The notes: generated from the letters alone by a model not told the origin. A stretch of DNA of 50,763 nucleotides from Mastigocoleus sp. MO_188.B34 (GCF_030065675.1 NZ_JASJDK010000034.1:1-50763), one strand, 5' to 3'; positions 25,717-36,800 are shown, counted from the stretch's first letter. Program-made: numbers and translations.

Positions 25717-28650
25717 TTATTGTGAATATGCTTCCATTGGCAAACAAGAACAAACAAAGTTGCGATCGCCAAATGCTGCATCAATCCGACTTACGCTAGG
25801 CCAAAATTTGTTATCTTTTGTCCAAGGTGCGGGATAAGCTGCTTGTTCGCGGGAATATGGATGATTCCACTCACCAATAATTAAACTTTCGGCAGTATGT
25901 GGTGCGTTTTTCAAGACGTTATTTTCAGTATCCACCTTACCTGCTTCAATTTCGGCAACTTCTTGGCGAATTGCAATCATGGCGTCGCAAAATCGATCTA
26001 TTTCTTGTTTAGATTCGCTTTCAGTTGGTTCTACCATAATGGTACCGGCTACTGGCCAAGATACTGTAGGCGCATGGAAACCATAATCCATTAACCGTTT
26101 GGCTATATCGTCGATTTCTATTCCGGCTGATTTTTTCAGCGATCGCAAATCTAAAATGCATTCATGGGCGACTAACCCATTTTTGCCTTTGTATAACACG
26201 GGATAATGCTCTTGGAGTTTTTTAGCTATATAATTTGCATTGAGGATTGCAACCTTTGTCGCTTGGGTTAAGCCAGTTCCACCCATCATTGCAATATACA
26301 TCCAAGAAATAACTAAAATGCTCGCACTACCCCAAGGTGCAGCAGAAACAGCACCCATTCCTTGCTCTCCACCCATTTCTACAACTGGATGTCCGGGAAG
26401 AAACGGAACCAAATGGGAAGCAACACCAATGGGACCCATTCCGGGACCACCACCACCGTGGGGAATACAAAAAGTTTTGTGGAGGTTGAGGTGACAAACA
26501 TCTGCACCAATATTTCCGGGAGAACATAACCCAACTTGGGCGTTCATGTTCGCCCCATCCATGTATACCTGTCCCCCATGTTCGTGGACAATGGCACAGA
26601 TTTCTTTGATTTTTTCCTCAAATACGCCGTGGGTAGAAGGATAGGTAATCATTAAAGCCGCTAGTTCTTGGCTATATTTTTCGGCTTTAGTCTTTAGGTC
26701 TGTGACATCAATATTACCTTCAGAATCACATGCGATCGCAACCACTTTCATCCCACACATAACAGCACTTGCAGGGTTTGTTCCATGTGCAGATGTGGGG
26801 ATCAAACAAATTTTACGATGGGATTCGCCACGACTTTCATGGTATTGGCGAATGGCGAGCAAACCACTATACTCACCTTGAGCGCCAGAATTAGGTTGTA
26901 ACGAGATTCCAGCAAAACCTGTGATTTCTGCTAACCATTCCTCCAGCTGTGTAAACAGAACTTGGTAACCCCGAGTTTGAGTTTGTGGTGCAAATGGATG
27001 AATATTACCAAATTCAGCCCAGGTGACAGGTATCATTTCTGCCGTCGCGTTTAATTTCATCGTACATGAGCCCAAGGGGATCATTGATGTTGTTAGTGAC
27101 AAGTCTTTAGTTTCAAGCTTGTGCAGGTAGCGTAATAATTCAGTTTCTGAATGGTAGCTATTGAATACTGGATGGGTAAGAAATGGAGTATTGCGAGTTA
27201 AATTATGGGGAATAACTGACTTTAAGTTTTGAATTGAAGAATCAGTAAGTAATTCTTCAGAAGAGAAGGATTCGCAGTCGCTCTTGAGGGCAAATATTTC
27301 CCATAAGTCAATTAAATCTCGATTTGTTGTGGTTTCGTCTAAGGAAATGCCCACAGTATTATTATTAAATACCCGTAAGTTGACTTCACGAGCTTGGGAA
27401 GCTTCCAGAATGCTTTCTAAGGAGATTTTTCCTAAATCAACTTTTAAAGTATCGAAGAAATATTCGTTAACGATTTTATAACCGAGTTTTTGCAATCCTG
27501 CTGCTAAAATTTTGGTTTTTTGGTGGATATTTTCAGCAATTTGCTTTATACCTTTAGAACCATGATAAACAGCATACATGCTTGCCATTACAGCTAGTAA
27601 TACTTGAGCGGTACAAATATTACTGGTAGCTTTCTCTCGGCGAATGTGTTGCTCGCGGGTTTGCAATGCTAAACGTAATGCAGTTTTGCCATTAACGTCT
27701 TTGGAAACACCAACAATTCTTCCCGGAACTTGGCGCTTATACTTCTCTTTGGTCGCAAAATAAGCAGCATGGGGTCCGCCATAACCAAGGGGAATTCCAA
27801 ATCTCTGGGTACTACCGACAACGATATCAGCTCCAAATTCTCCTGGTGGTTTGAGTAAGGTTAAGCTGAGAAGATCGGCTGCGACAGTCACTAAAGCTTT
27901 TTGCTCATGTGCTTGCTCGATAAATTGAGCATAATCACAAACACTACCATCACTGGCAGGATACTGTAGGAGAGCACCAAAAATCGGTTGGGAAAAATCA
28001 AATTCTCTGTGGTCACCAATGATGATTTTAATACCTAAAGGTCTGGCCCGTGTCTGTAACACGGCGACCGTTTGGGGATGACAATCTTGGGAAACAAAGT
28101 AGGTATCAGATTTATTTTTACATACTCCGTAGCTCATGCTCATGGCTTCGGCTGCTGCTGTAGCTTCATCAAGTAAGGAAGCATTAGCAATTTCTAAACC
28201 TGTTAAATCGATGGTCATGGTTTGGAAATTTAACAGCGCTTCCAATCTTCCTTGAGCGATTTCGGGCTGATAGGGAGTATATGCAGTATACCAACCGGGA
28301 TTTTCTAAAATATTACGTTGAATGACTGGTGGGGTAATACAATTGTAGTAACCCATACCAATAAAAGAGCGAAAAACTTGGTTTTTACCTGCAAGTTCTT
28401 TTAATTGAGCCAGTGCAGCATATTCACTTTGAGCTGCTGGTAATTTTAAAGAATGATGTTGTCTAATTGAAGGTGGTACTGTTTGCTCAATCAGGTCATT
28501 GAGGCTAGAAAGTCCCAGTACCTGTAACATTTTTTGGATCTCTTCAGGGGAAGGTCCAATATGTCTTGTGACAAAATTATCTGAGTTCTGGCTTCTGTCG
28601 TTTGGTATTTCTTGACTACCCGGCTTGGGGCGAGGCGCATTAATGACCAC
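25717..28650 (-). CDS. gcvP: glycine dehydrogenase (decarboxylating), P-protein
   Basis: A 977-residue homodimeric-type P-protein: the pyridoxal-phosphate subunit of the glycine cleavage system that releases CO2 from glycine and passes the aminomethyl group to GcvH. The N-terminal half contains '[36 protein letters not shown]'. The C-terminal half has the PLP lysine Lys725 in '[21 protein letters not shown]' and '[17 protein letters not shown]'. It is full length. Start is a GTG with GGAGAG upstream. It diverges from gcvT, with a 330-bp intergenic region, and in cyanobacteria serves photorespiratory glycine breakdown. It is not in an operon with gcvT and gcvH here. Confidence 0.97.
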   Translation of the reverse strand: MVINAPRPKPGSQEIPNDRSQNSDNFVTRHIGPSPEEIQKMLQVLGLSSLNDLIEQTVPPSIRQHHSLKLPAAQSEYAALAQLKELAGKNQVFRSFIGMGYYNCITPPVIQRNILENPGWYTAYTPYQPEIAQGRLEALLNFQTMTIDLTGLEIANASLLDEATAAAEAMSMSYGVCKNKSDTYFVSQDCHPQTVAVLQTRARPLGIKIIIGDHREFDFSQPIFGALLQYPASDGSVCDYAQFIEQAHEQKALVTVAADLLSLTLLKPPGEFGADIVVGSTQRFGIPLGYGGPHAAYFATKEKYKRQVPGRIVGVSKDVNGKTALRLALQTREQHIRREKATSNICTAQVLLAVMASMYAVYHGSKGIKQIAENIHQKTKILAAGLQKLGYKIVNEYFFDTLKVDLGKISLESILEASQAREVNLRVFNNNTVGISLDETTTNRDLIDLWEIFALKSDCESFSSEELLTDSSIQNLKSVIPHNLTRNTPFLTHPVFNSYHSETELLRYLHKLETKDLSLTTSMIPLGSCTMKLNATAEMIPVTWAEFGNIHPFAPQTQTRGYQVLFTQLEEWLAEITGFAGISLQPNSGAQGEYSGLLAIRQYHESRGESHRKICLIPTSAHGTNPASAVMCGMKVVAIACDSEGNIDVTDLKTKAEKYSQELAALMITYPSTHGVFEEKIKEICAIVHEHGGQVYMDGANMNAQVGLCSPGNIGADVCHLNLHKTFCIPHGGGGPGMGPIGVASHLVPFLPGHPVVEMGGEQGMGAVSAAPWGSASILVISWMYIAMMGGTGLTQATKVAILNANYIAKKLQEHYPVLYKGKNGLVAHECILDLRSLKKSAGIEIDDIAKRLMDYGFHAPTVSWPVAGTIMVEPTESESKQEIDRFCDAMIAIRQEVAEIEAGKVDTENNVLKNAPHTAESLIIGEWNHPYSREQAAYPAPWTKDNKFWPSVSRIDAAFGDRNFVCSCLPMEAYSQ

Positions 28651-28979
28651 TAATTACTCTCCAGATACTACTACTTAATATTCACTCTAATTGTTTACAT
28701 AAGTTCATTGTAAATTATTTACTTTTTCTGATTGTTTATATAGATTTCTAAATCATTACAGTATCGGAGCAAAAAGCCCACGGCTTCCAGTCGTGGGATG
28801 AATGGGTGCAGGTTACTAGATTTGGATTAAAGCAAGTCTGATCTGATATGAATTAGCCTTCACTGTACCTCTTGTATAGCTAAAACAAATGTATTGTCGT
28901 GCACCTAACACGACCTACAGCTGATATATATAAAGATGTTGACTTGAAAATGCAACGAAATCATCTGTGGCTAATCAAA
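28651..28979. promoter_or_regulatory. divergent gcvP-gcvT intergenic region
   Basis: About 330 bases that must carry both promoters. I looked for a glycine riboswitch and did not see its paired aptamer pattern. The only structured element is the IS605-like hairpin described separately. Confidence 0.5.
28769..28804 (+). mobile_element. IS200/IS605-like right-end hairpin remnant
   Basis: The string AAAAAGCCCACGGCTTCC then AGTCGTGGGATGAATGG contains a 6-base perfect stem (CCCACG 28777-28782 / CGTGGG 28792-28797) ending in GGGATGAAT. This combination is what right ends of tnpB-carrying IS605-family elements in cyanobacteria look like. No tnpA or tnpB reading frame remains nearby, so it would be a solitary end. 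Confidence 0.5.
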
Positions 28980-30161
28980 ATGAATGATGCATCTTTAAAG
29001 AGAACCCCTTTATTTGAGCCAATACAAGGACTTAAAGCGCGGTTCACGGGTTTTGGTGGTTGGGAAATGCCGGTACAATTTAGCGGGATTACCAAAGAAC
29101 ATGAAGCTGTGAGAAACTCTGCAGGGATGTTTGACATTTCCCATATGGGTAAATTTACGCTTCAGGGTAAAAATCTCATATCTCAACTCCAACGGTTAGT
29201 ACCTTCAGATTTGAGTCGCTTGCAAGCCGGACAAGCTCAATATAGCGTTTTGTTAAACCCCCAAGCTGGGATTATTGATGACATAATTTTTTATTATCAA
29301 GGGAAAGATTCCTCGGAAGTAGAACGGGGAATAATAATTGTTAATGCAGCCACAACAGATAAAGATAAAACTTGGCTATTAGAAAATCTCAACATCACAG
29401 AAATTCAAGCCAATAAAATCGATCCTCAAAAAATTGACGCTCAAAAAATTGACACTCAAAAAATTGAATTTCAGGATTTATCGCCAGATAAAGTTTTACT
29501 CGCAATTCAAGGTCCAAAAGCCACCAGTATTATCCAAAAGTTCGTCTCCGCAGATTTAACACCTGTCAAAGCTTTTGGTCATTTGGAAACGGAAGTACTT
29601 GGTAAACCAGGATTTTTAGCCCGTACTGGTTATACCGGTGAAGATGGATTTGAAGTCATGGTAGACCCAGATTTAGGGATGGAACTGTGGCAAAAATTAC
29701 TTCATGCAGGTGTTGCACCTTGCGGGTTGGGTGCTAGAGATACCCTAAGACTGGAAGCAGCTATGGCGCTTTACGGACAAGATATTGACGATCTAACCAC
29801 ACCTCTAGAAGCTGGTTTGGGTTGGTTAGTTCACCTCGATACCAAAGGTGATTTTATTGGGAGGTCAGTTTTAGAACAACAAAAAGCTAATGAAGTAGAG
29901 CGTAAAATTGTAGGTTTGCAAATGCAAGGACGTAACATTGCTCGTCATGATTATCCTGTACTATCCGCAGGTGAAGTCATTGGTAAGGTGACAAGTGGTA
30001 CATTATCGCCAACTTTGGGATATCCTGTTGCTCTTGCTTATGTCAGCGCTAATTTAGCCAAGGTAGGACAAAACTTAGGAGTACAAATTCGCAACAAAAC
30101 TTATCCTGCTACTGTAGTTAAGCGCCCCTTTTATCGTTCACAAAGTCGCGTATCGAAATGA
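28980..30161 (+). CDS. gcvT: aminomethyltransferase, glycine cleavage T-protein
   Basis: The start at 28980 (MNDASLKRTPLFEPIQGLKARF) gives 393 residues and matches family starts; the frame is open further upstream to 28899. GcvT moves the methylene group from the aminomethyl-lipoyl arm of GcvH to tetrahydrofolate, releasing ammonia. Signatures: 'FTGFGGWEMPVQFSGITKEHEAVRNSAGMFDISHMGKF', 'LARTGYTGEDGFEV', 'GLGARDTLRLEAAMALYGQDIDDLTTPLEAGLGW', and the OB-like end 'VIGKVTSGTLSPTLGYPVALAYV'. An oddity is a stretch at residues 145-164 made of four 15-base repeats that encode NKIDP, QKIDA, QKIDT, QKIEF, in a loop where other GcvT proteins are shorter. gcvH follows 357 bp downstream. Confidence 0.96.
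   Translation: MNDASLKRTPLFEPIQGLKARFTGFGGWEMPVQFSGITKEHEAVRNSAGMFDISHMGKFTLQGKNLISQLQRLVPSDLSRLQAGQAQYSVLLNPQAGIIDDIIFYYQGKDSSEVERGIIIVNAATTDKDKTWLLENLNITEIQANKIDPQKIDAQKIDTQKIEFQDLSPDKVLLAIQGPKATSIIQKFVSADLTPVKAFGHLETEVLGKPGFLARTGYTGEDGFEVMVDPDLGMELWQKLLHAGVAPCGLGARDTLRLEAAMALYGQDIDDLTTPLEAGLGWLVHLDTKGDFIGRSVLEQQKANEVERKIVGLQMQGRNIARHDYPVLSAGEVIGKVTSGTLSPTLGYPVALAYVSANLAKVGQNLGVQIRNKTYPATVVKRPFYRSQSRVSK
29412..29471 (+). repeat. four 15-base tandem repeats within gcvT
   Basis: Units start at 29412, 29427, 29442 and 29457. The last three share CAAAAAATTGA and encode (Q)KI(D/E)xx; the first is a diverged AATAAAATCGA copy. The array keeps the reading frame. Confidence 0.9.
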
Positions 30162-30518
30162 TTTGAAACCTACGCAGGTCGATAAAAAATATACTTACTT
30201 TTATGCATTAAAGATTACTCTTCCTCTTTTTTCCCTTTTCTCTGTTACCTATCACTAAAACTGTTAATTTTTGCTTTTACTGGGTAAGTAATATGGTAAT
30301 TTGACTCTGATTTTAAGTAATAATTTGTGTTGGGTTAATTACAAACTCAACCGAATATAGCGTCTTGCAAACAAGTGAAGTATGAACCAAAGGCAAAAAA
30401 ATGTATCAAGGGTATTCTACCCCTAGTCCTTGTTTCATAACTTCTCAACTGCTATAAGTCGAACAAAAGATCAAATTTAAACATTATTTTCTGAGTGCGT
30501 TTGAGGAATTAAATTTAT
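30162..30518. other. intergenic region between gcvT and gcvH
   Basis: About 360 bases without a gene. An inverted repeat with arms GTTGGGTT (30329-30336) and AACTCAAC (30344-30351) is the only structure seen. Its size suggests that gcvH has its own promoter. Confidence 0.5.
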
Positions 30519-30908
30519 ATGGCTTTTGAATATCCAGACAATTTGAAGTATTTAGATTCCCATGAATATGTCAGACTAGAAGGAGAGATTGCCACCATTG
30601 GGATTTCTGAATTCGCAGTGGATCAATTGGGTGACATCGTATTTATTGAGTTACCAGAAGTTGGGGATGCTGTAGATAAGGGAGAAAATTTTGGTTCAAT
30701 TGAATCAGTAAAAGCTGTAGAAGATTTAAAATCTCCCGTCAACGGGACAGTCATCGAACGCAATGATGAAATGATTGAAGCTCCCGAACAAATTGCTGAT
30801 GACCCTTATGGTGAAGGTTGGTTGTTAAAGGTAAGGGTAAACGAGTCAGAAGATCTTGATGATGTAATGAGCGCACAGGAGTATCAAGCTTTGGTAGAAG
30901 GAGAATAA
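30519..30908 (+). CDS. gcvH: glycine cleavage system H protein
   Basis: A 129-residue lipoyl carrier protein of normal length that shuttles the aminomethyl intermediate between GcvP and GcvT. The lipoylation site is Lys65 in '[18 protein letters not shown]'. The N-terminal '[39 protein letters not shown]' and the C-terminal '[14 protein letters not shown]'-type segment (here '[14 protein letters not shown]') are typical. GAGGAA lies about 10 bases before the ATG. Together with gcvT and gcvP it supplies three of the four proteins of the complex; the L-protein (lpd) is not in the window. Confidence 0.97.
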   Translation: MAFEYPDNLKYLDSHEYVRLEGEIATIGISEFAVDQLGDIVFIELPEVGDAVDKGENFGSIESVKAVEDLKSPVNGTVIERNDEMIEAPEQIADDPYGEGWLLKVRVNESEDLDDVMSAQEYQALVEGE

Positions 30909-31574
30909 TATTATTTAAAATTCATATTATTTGCCAATAAAATATTTTATTTGCCAATAAACTCTGTAGAGACGCAATATATGTCGTAAATATGTCAGGT
31001 TTAATTACCTAAGATATTCCTACGACAGAGGCGTCTCTATACGATTAATATAATGCCAGTAAAATTTATTAAAATAAGTAAAAAATGTTTTTTATCGCCA
31101 ACAGAAATTTTTAAATTATTTATTCTAAATTATTTATATTGGAAGAATCAATTATAAGTTTTTTTTAGGAGATGTTTCGCTGGTATTCGAGTTGAACCAA
31201 TCTAATCCAACGCTAAATTGAGACCTTAAAGTAAATAGTTGCTTGCAACTGTGAGATGTCCAAGCTAGAGTAAGCATCTATTTCAATCCATTCGTATTTA
31301 ATAAGAAGTTGAAAAATTTTAATTGCAAAATATTAAATCATGATTTCAGCAAATCAAAGACTGCAACTTTGTTAGATAATCATGCAACGCTAATTATTCC
31401 CCTAAATTTCTTCTACTCCTTCCGAAAGTAACCACTTTATAAGTAAGCAGGAACTGCACGAATAAATTATCTCGAATATTGCGATACTCGAACATTGCGA
31501 TAAATTTACTTCATAGAATCTGAATCGAGATTTTGATAGAGTATTAGCTTTAAAGCTTTATAATCTATCAAAAA
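30909..31574. other. intergenic region with repeats, downstream of gcvH
   Basis: A 20-base tandem duplication (TTATTTGCCAATAAA at 30927-30941 and 30947-30961) is followed by the GAGACG-type element at 30967-31039. The remaining 530 bases are AT-rich with no gene seen. Confidence 0.6.
30967..31039. repeat. GAGACG...CGTCTC palindrome, copy 3 (expanded)
   Basis: Outer arms TAGAGACGC (30967-30975) and GCGTCTCTA (31031-31039), plus inner arms TGTCGTA (30982-30988) and TACGACA (31021-31027), form a nested inverted repeat of 73 bases, larger than the other copies and MITE-like. Confidence 0.8.
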
Positions 31575-32861
31575 ATGAATCTTCTTATTGAAAATTTCTC
31601 TTTAGAAAAAGAATTAATTTTAGATCGGGAATCGGACTCTCCTTTCAAAATTCGGACGACTTCCCTATCTCTAAGCAAACAAGAGAACCAAATCATCGAG
31701 TGTCATCTTACCTTCTGGGTAACTCTGCAGTTCTACGATCGCATTGATCGAGAAAATTTATTTAACCTTAAGCCAGAAATTCGCAGTCCTTTTTCTGCAG
31801 GGGAATTTCAAGACTCAGAATTTCAAGATTCAGAATCTCAAGACTCAACAGATATTCAAATTACAGCAACTCTCGAACCTGCCTTAATTCCTAAATTAGC
31901 AGAAAATGGCACGGATGCAGAACAGGTTGCATTATATATCGAACGCCTCAACCAACAAGAACCCAAACATCCGATTCTATCTAGTTACAGTTGGTATGCC
32001 TTAGAATTTAAGCAACAAAAAGAAGGTGGTGAAACAGGATATCATACTCTGTGGACTTATCTTAAACCCTTCGAAGTTGCCAAGCAAGGTATTAACAGCA
32101 AAGATATTGACAGCAAAACCATCAATGAAGCAATGCTTAATTTTGCTGCATCGTGGGGGGATATTCCCCAAGTAAATGTTCAAACAGATGGTCAAACAGA
32201 TGATCAAAGTATAGATCCCAATAATTCTGAAGATTCGGTAGATGTCATCTCTCAAGTGACTGAAGAAATGATTCATACTTTTGAAGAGTTAACCAATAAT
32301 CTTTCAGAAATGACTGAAGAAATGGTTTCTGAAAGTATTAAGGAAATAAATGATGCTTTTGAAGAAGTGACTGACAGCATTTCAGAAGTATCTCGAAATA
32401 TCAACTCCTCTGAAACTATTTTTCAAGCAATTATTAACTTTTTTGTAGAGGATAATTGGCAATTTAGCTATCTTAAAGCAGAACCAATCATTAGGGTGAA
32501 TTTCCAAGGTAAAAATGGTCAATGGGACTGTTATGTGAAGGTAATAGAAGAAAAACAACAGTTTGCATTTTATTCAATTTGTCCCATCCGAACTCGTCTA
32601 AACAAACGCTTACCGGTAACAGAATTCATTACCCGCGCCAATTATGGGATGATTATAGGAAACTTTGAATTCGATTTTACATCGGGAGAAATTCGCTATA
32701 AAACCAGCATAGATGTTGAAGGTGACAACCTTAGTTTTGCATTAATTAAAAAAATTGTTTACACCAATGTCATGATGATGGATGAATACTTACCAAGTCT
32801 TATAGCAGTTATTGAAGGAAAAGCAGGGGTAAGGGAAGCACTTGCACGAATTGAAGTTTAA
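31575..32861 (+). CDS. YbjN-domain protein with a long variable N-terminal part
   Basis: A 428-residue protein. The C-terminal third (about residues 288-415: 'FFVEDNWQFSYLKAEPIIRVNFQGKNGQWDCYVKVIEEKQQFAFYSICP' onward) has the pattern of the YbjN/secretion-chaperone-like domain, common in cyanobacteria and thought to mediate protein contacts. The first 190 residues are a beta-rich domain I cannot name. The middle (about 205-285) is a highly acidic, probably coiled-coil stretch ('SQVTEEMIHTFEELTNNLSEMTEEMVSESIKEI'). Two low-complexity places stand out: EFQDS/EFQDS/ESQDS at residues 77-91, from three 15-base repeats, and 'QTDGQTDDQ'. No signal peptide or membrane helix is visible. Function unknown. 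Confidence 0.75.
   Translation: MNLLIENFSLEKELILDRESDSPFKIRTTSLSLSKQENQIIECHLTFWVTLQFYDRIDRENLFNLKPEIRSPFSAGEFQDSEFQDSESQDSTDIQITATLEPALIPKLAENGTDAEQVALYIERLNQQEPKHPILSSYSWYALEFKQQKEGGETGYHTLWTYLKPFEVAKQGINSKDIDSKTINEAMLNFAASWGDIPQVNVQTDGQTDDQSIDPNNSEDSVDVISQVTEEMIHTFEELTNNLSEMTEEMVSESIKEINDAFEEVTDSISEVSRNINSSETIFQAIINFFVEDNWQFSYLKAEPIIRVNFQGKNGQWDCYVKVIEEKQQFAFYSICPIRTRLNKRLPVTEFITRANYGMIIGNFEFDFTSGEIRYKTSIDVEGDNLSFALIKKIVYTNVMMMDEYLPSLIAVIEGKAGVREALARIEV
31803..31847 (+). repeat. three 15-base tandem repeats inside the YbjN-domain gene
   Basis: GAATTTCAAGACTCA and two near-copies begin at 31803, 31818 and 31833, encoding EFQDS, EFQDS and ESQDS in frame. Confidence 0.92.
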
Positions 32862-32938
32862 GATTTTTTAGCTTAGGTTTTTGTATTCGTTGTTCGTGCA
32901 ACCATCTATAGCGTAATACGGTTACTGTTAAGTGTTTT

Positions 32939-33040
32939 CGTAGGTTGAGTTAAGGGACAGCGCAACCTAAGAAAACCCGATGATTGTTGAGTTATATCCT
33001 ACGGATACGTTTTGCTAACCTGCGTCAACCCAACCTACTT
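32939..33040. repeat. GTAGGTTG-type inverted repeat
   Basis: Arms GTAGGTTGAGTTA near 32940 and TCAACCCAACCTAC near 33027 enclose about 75 bases. It resembles the dispersed GTAGGTTGGGTTGA repeats of cyanobacteria. It is followed directly by the ATTACCA repeat. Confidence 0.6.
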
Positions 33041-33045
33041 CTCAT

Positions 33046-33083
33046 TACCAATTACCAATTACCAATTACCAATTACTCATTCC
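33046..33083. repeat. ATTACCA tandem repeat
   Basis: About five ATTACCA heptamers, grading into ATTACTC and ATTCCCC, run into the 3' end of the WD40 remnant. Confidence 0.88.
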
Positions 33084-33337
33084 CCATCACTTCCTTCCAA
33101 ACGCAAAAAATGCACTCTTCCCGATGCATCTCCCGCCACAATTGTTACTCCATCTGGTGCAAAACCACAGGTTGTCATACGACTTTCACCAGTAAAAGTA
33201 TGGAGAACTTCCCCTGTTTCTAAGTCCCATTGCTTGAGAGTTTTGTCACCCAAAGCAGAAATCGCCCGTTTTCCATCTGCTGCGTTAGCTTTGTGCATTC
33301 CCATAGGGGATATCGCTACTGCATTAACCCAGTCATA
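33077..33337 (-). pseudogene. WD40-repeat protein gene, 3' remnant
   Basis: On the minus strand the frame is open from 33337 (just after a TGA) to the stop at 33077. It reads 'DWVNAVAISP', then 'DGKRAISALGDKTLKQWDLETGEVLHTFTGES' and 'CGFAPDGVTIVAGDASGRVHFLRLEG'. That is one complete and one partial WD40 blade plus the usual C-terminus of cyanobacterial WD40 proteins. The rest of the propeller is missing. About nine extra residues ('MGMHKANAA') interrupt the first blade. An internal ATG exists but no ribosome binding site, so it is best read as debris of a large deleted gene. Confidence 0.75.
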
Positions 33338-33569
33338 TCAAATCCGTTAGCATCGGAATTATATATTTTATATGAACAAAGGTTCAGAGTTTTTTCAATC
33401 ACCTTTTAAATCATTCCAAAGTAAACGGAAAGAATATCACCTATTTATCTCTATTTATTATAAAGAACTCTATCTAAATCTATTTCAACTCTATTTTTTG
33501 GCAATTTATTCTCAATTTGGCAAATTATAAATTGATAGTCACAGAGACAACCTTACTAAGGAGTGACTA

Positions 33570-33803
33570 ATGAATCCCCAATTGATGCTCCTAATTGCCA
33601 TTCAATATCCAGAGTTTTATATTCTAAACCAAGAGCATTCAAAGCTAACTAAATTAGGAAAAAATAGAGAACTGCGTAAAATTATTAAACCAATTTTGAG
33701 TCTTATTGTTCTCCTAATTCTGCCAGAAGAAGCAGACTTGATTTTTGCTTTGGTTAAACTATGTCTTAAGATACTGCAACTTGTGAAACAATTAAACCGA
33801 TAA
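33570..33803 (+). CDS. small hypothetical protein, 77 aa
   Basis: A strong AAGGAG site stands eight bases before the ATG. The 77-residue basic product ('MNPQLMLLIAIQYPEF...', then 'ELRKIIKPILSLIVLLILPEEADLIFALVKLCLKILQLVKQLNR') has one hydrophobic segment around residues 43-53 and an amphipathic helical tail, a possible membrane-associated peptide. No family is recognised. Its last 12 bases overlap the 3' end of sbcC on the other strand. The ribosome binding site is the main argument that it is real. Confidence 0.5.
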   Translation: MNPQLMLLIAIQYPEFYILNQEHSKLTKLGKNRELRKIIKPILSLIVLLILPEEADLIFALVKLCLKILQLVKQLNR

Positions 33804-36800
33804 CCGAATCTGCGAACCCTGCTGAGTCTTATTCACCTCAATTCTCGCCTGAAATGCTTCCTTAAGATGAGGCATGTGAGTAACTGTCAAAATACAAGCA
33901 AAATCAGGCGCGATCGCATTAATTGCAGCAATTAACCTGTCACAACCTTCAGCATCTTGGGTACCAAATCCTTCATCTACTATTAGTAATTGCAATGCAG
34001 CACCCGCTCTTTGAGCTAAGAGTTTCGCAAGAGCAAGCCTAATTGCAAAGTTAATTCTGAAAGCTTCACCACCGGAATAAGTTTCATAGGAACGGGTTCC
34101 TTTTGCATCAGCAATTAAAATATCCAGGGTATCGATTAACTTAGTATTCTTTTTACTTCTGCGCTTTGTAGATTTTTGCGTGACAAATTGTACGTGCAGT
34201 TGATTAGCACTTAACCTTGCTAAAAGATTATTTGTCTGAGCTTCTAACTGAGGTAAAACATTTTCAATCATCAAGGTTTGGATACCATTTTTACCAAAAG
34301 CCTGGGCTAATTCCTGATGTATGCGGTGTTGTTGGCGACAATTTTGTAATTGTTCTTGTTGCTGTTCTGACTGTACTTGCAGAGCTTGTAGTTGATGAGC
34401 GAGTTGTTCTAAACGTCCTAACTGTGAGAGGTATTCATCTAGTTGACGACGCCTTGATGCAATTTTTTGTTCTAAAGCCTGAATTTGGGATGCAGGATTT
34501 GCTGTTTGCTCCAATTGTTTAACAATATCAGTAATTTGAGTTGCTAAACGCTGTTTTTCTCCCAATCTTGCTTGTAAAGCAGCTTTTAATTCTTGTGCTC
34601 TAGCCTGCAATTGAGGATATTGTTGCTGTGCAGATTGTAATTGTTGGTAGCTTAATTGCCAAGCTTGACCTTGTTTTAGAGTCCCACGCAGTTGACTGTG
34701 AGTTTCTCTGTTATAGCCAATTTCTTTAATGCGAGCATCGAGTGCAGCAATTTCCCTTGCACATTCCGAATCAATTTGTTCCTGTTTAATTGCTGTTTCT
34801 AGCTGAGCAATTTGCGCCTCAAGTTGTGGTTTGCGTTGCGCAATCTGATTTTGACGTTTATTTGCTTCTTTGATTTGACTTAATTTAATTTCAGCCCAAC
34901 GCCATCTTTCCACTTCGCTGCGAGCAAGAACGTGGTCTTGTTCGTTGTAATTTAGTTCTTGCAGATGTTGTTCTAATTGAATTAGTTGGTTTTGGGTATC
35001 GGGAGCATATTGACCGAGTTGCAATGCTCTTTCCAATTTTTCTTGTTCTGCAAATAATTCTGTTAATTGCTGTTGAGCATCTGCAGAAGATTCTAACTGT
35101 GCAGCTAATTGTCCCCTGTGTTCCCGCAGTCGATCATAGCAAGATAATCTTTGGGAAACTTCCCGATATTCCTGACGCAAAACCTGAATTTCTCGGTCAG
35201 AAACCGCCATTTGTTCCCGAAATACCCACAATTGTCCTTCAGTATCCTGATATTCTAGCTTGGTTTTATCTACTACTCGATTCCAGTGATGTTCGTCTAA
35301 AGGACGTTCGCACAAAGGACATTTAGCATCAGGATTTTGCAACATCAGCAATTTTTGCTCAAGTTCGCCCAGCAATCTTTCATATTCCCGTTGTTGGGCT
35401 TGTAAGCGTTCTATAAAATGGCGGCGTTCCTGTCCTTTTTCCTGTACTCTTTGCAGATAAACCCGGGTTTTTTCCATTTCTTCAATTTGAGTTGCAACAT
35501 CCACCACCGCTTGCTGTAATTGTCCTTGGCGTTGGGAATGGTGTTGCAATTGATGTTGGGTTGTTTGTAGTTGCTCAATTTTTGCAACGATTCCAGCGTG
35601 TACCCGGTCTAACTGGCTTTGTAAGGTCGCCTTTTGTTGCAGTAGGGGAGAAACCTGCAATTGTAAATCATCTAAATATTTGAGGCGATTGCGAGCCGCA
35701 TTCAATTGTTCTAATGCAACTTCAACTTCATTGGATTTACTCAAAGTTTGTTGAATATCTCGCTCTTGTTGAATTAAAGCTTCTAACTGTGCTTGTCCCT
35801 GTTGAATTTGTCGTTCTAAAGCTTGGACTTGCTTCACTAACTGCTGTTGTTTTTGTTGCTGTATTTGTCCCGCACGAGTGTATTCTTCAAATTTTGCACT
35901 CATGGCTTCTTCTTGGGATTGCAGGTTTTGATATTCGTTATATCCTGCTTCAATTTCAGCTTGGCGATTTAATATTGTTTCTAGTTGGGATAATTGAGCA
36001 TCAATTGATGATTCCTCTTGATGTAAGCGATCGCAATCCTGGGTCAAATTTTGCAACTGTTGGCGAACAAAATTTAACTGCTCTTCCCAATTTTGTCTTT
36101 GATGCTGAACTACTTGCAAACTTTGTAGTTCCACATTATCTAATGCTTGCTGTTGCTGAAACTGATTAATTTGTACTTCTAATTCTCGCCGTTGATTCTC
36201 AGTTTCCGAACGTTGTTGTAATTGAGTTTTAATTGACTCTAAAGAACGTTTTAATTCCTCTCCCCGAACTTTAAATTGGCGGGAAAGTTCTTTTGCTCTA
36301 TCTTCTAATTCATCGTATTGGTTAAGCTTCAGTAACTCAGCTAAAATTTCCTTACGTTCCGAAGGGCGTTTGAGCATAAATTCATCGGCTCGTCCTTGAC
36401 GCAAATAAGCCGAATTAATGAAAGTATCGTAATCTAACTTAATATACTCTACAATCAACTCCTGGGTTGCTCTTAAACCCTTAGCTGTAATTGCTCGCAA
36501 ACCCTTGGGAGTTTCGATTTGAAATTCCAGTGCACTAGTAGAACCTCGATTGCGGGTGCGAATAACTCGATAAATTTGCTGGTTAGTTTCAAAGGTAAAA
36601 TCAACCCGAACTTCTTTCGCTCCAGTTTGAATGACATCATCTTCTGAAGCTGCTCTACTCTCGCCCCAAATTACCCAGGTAATAGCTTCGAGCAGAGACG
36701 ATTTTCCAGCACCATTAGAACCACATATGCAAGCTGTATGCAACCCGCGAAAATCCAAAGTTGCATCACGATAACTCAAAAAGTTTTTCAGAGAAAGCTG

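Noticed and set aside
28651-28979. Glycine riboswitch ahead of gcvT or gcvP
   Set aside because: The paired aptamer pattern was not found; only the IS605-like hairpin is structured.
33012-33350. Plus-strand frames of 79 and 112 codons near the WD40 remnant
   Set aside because: They translate the ATTACCA repeat and the antisense of the remnant.
33984-36169. Several 60-150 codon plus-strand frames inside sbcC
   Set aside because: They are antisense readings of the glutamine-rich coiled coil, giving leucine/valine-rich shadows.
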